Assembly (NCBI GenBank): GCA_024734495.1
Contig: JALMQS010000106.1
Span: 124,001 to 188,000, forward strand
Reading direction: 5' to 3'
Source of the DNA: Forficula auricularia
Taxonomy: Eukaryota > Arthropoda > Insecta > Dermaptera > Forficulidae
Length of the DNA stretch: 64,000 nucleotides
Shown: in pieces, positions 63,678 through 64,000 of the stretch
How the letters are laid out: every line of letters begins with the position of its first letter
How positions within the stretch are numbered: position 1 is the stretch's first letter
The notes under the pieces: model-generated
The model's database searches: none
Told to the model about the DNA's origin: nothing
The model's input: the letters and a program-made list of their open reading frames with translations, nothing else
Program-made: the position numbers and the translations under genes

Positions 63678-64000
63678 CTCCCATAATGGAGACAAATAAT
63701 TATATTATTAAATTTTTATTTAAATACTCTAGTGCTTAATTACAAAAACACATTCGGTATATTAAACATAGTCTAGTGAAGCCCGACCGGAAGTCAGGGC
63801 GGTTACAGAATTTTTATTTGAATCCAGGAAGGGGGGGGGGGCATGTGCACCCTCTTGGCTCCATTCTCCGGACGCCCATGTATGTATGTTATATTTTGCG
63901 AAAGAAAAGCGATAAGAGTCGAAAATGTTTGCCTCATCTATAGTTTAGGTATAGATATTGTTGCTAAATTAACCTTTCCTGAGTCGTAGTAATTTTGATA
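63678..64000. other. No gene
   Basis: AT-rich with a poly-G run near 63831-63841. Nothing else is seen before the window ends. Confidence 0.4.

Overview
This window looks like AT-rich, gene-poor nuclear DNA from an arthropod, most likely an insect. The evidence is a complete lack of prokaryotic gene organisation, a dense layer of interspersed and nested transposable elements, polymerase III-type SINE promoter boxes, an R2-clade retrotransposon, Tc1/mariner, pogo-like, hAT-like and PIF/Harbinger-like DNA elements, and repeat families carrying hammerhead ribozymes. The order of insect cannot be fixed from the sequence. No host gene is recognisable. One 42-codon open stretch behind a plausible splice acceptor (20961-21086) is the only hint of a host exon. 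The window is best read as intergenic or intronic DNA built from mobile elements.

Layout. 1-5500: a fold-back element (263-1488), a pogo-like DNA transposon remnant with near-perfect terminal repeats and TA target duplication (2114-3060), a hammerhead-bearing repeat (3131-3338), and two back-to-back tandem duplications (3443-4635). 5500-11240: an AT palindrome inserted in a dispersed repeat, a four-unit tandem array (7360-8022), and a cluster of hammerhead-ribozyme repeats arranged as inverted pairs. 11490-13245: a three-level nest (SINE inside an 8-bp-duplication MITE inside a larger terminal-repeat element) and an uninterrupted copy of the same MITE. 13764-17600: hAT-like elements and long palindromes, one of 634 bp. 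18200-22200: a tRNA-like repeat family and two copies of a GC-rich foldable module. 22229-23545: a 237-bp tandem array. 26640-30370: a 5'-truncated R2-clade retrotransposon, GC-rich against its surroundings, inserted in another dispersed repeat. 30770-38890: a 117-bp hAT element, an inverted-repeat family, a GC-rich 255-bp element and a 1-kb terminal-repeat element. 39000-49165: four copies of a hairpin-ended repeat family, a second hAT-like copy, a fold-back with a well-formed hammerhead, a fold-back mariner derivative and the 3' end of a Jockey-type LINE. 50900-64000: tandem arrays, a hammerhead repeat, a 1.1-kb inverted element, and a mariner fold-back holding a decayed transposase.

How the parts relate. 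Nothing here forms a cellular pathway. The unifying theme is self-cleaving RNA plus inversion: four sequence-distinct hammerhead families (13 motif instances, several decayed) sit in repeats that are repeatedly found as fold-backs. In one case the axis of the inverted repeat falls exactly on the predicted ribozyme cleavage site. The only nearly intact protein-coding unit is the R2-clade reverse transcriptase, whose endonuclease domain has been thrown out of frame by a single-base change in an A run.

Limits. Family assignments rest on motifs, terminal repeats and target duplications seen by eye. Percent identities and folding energies were not computed.
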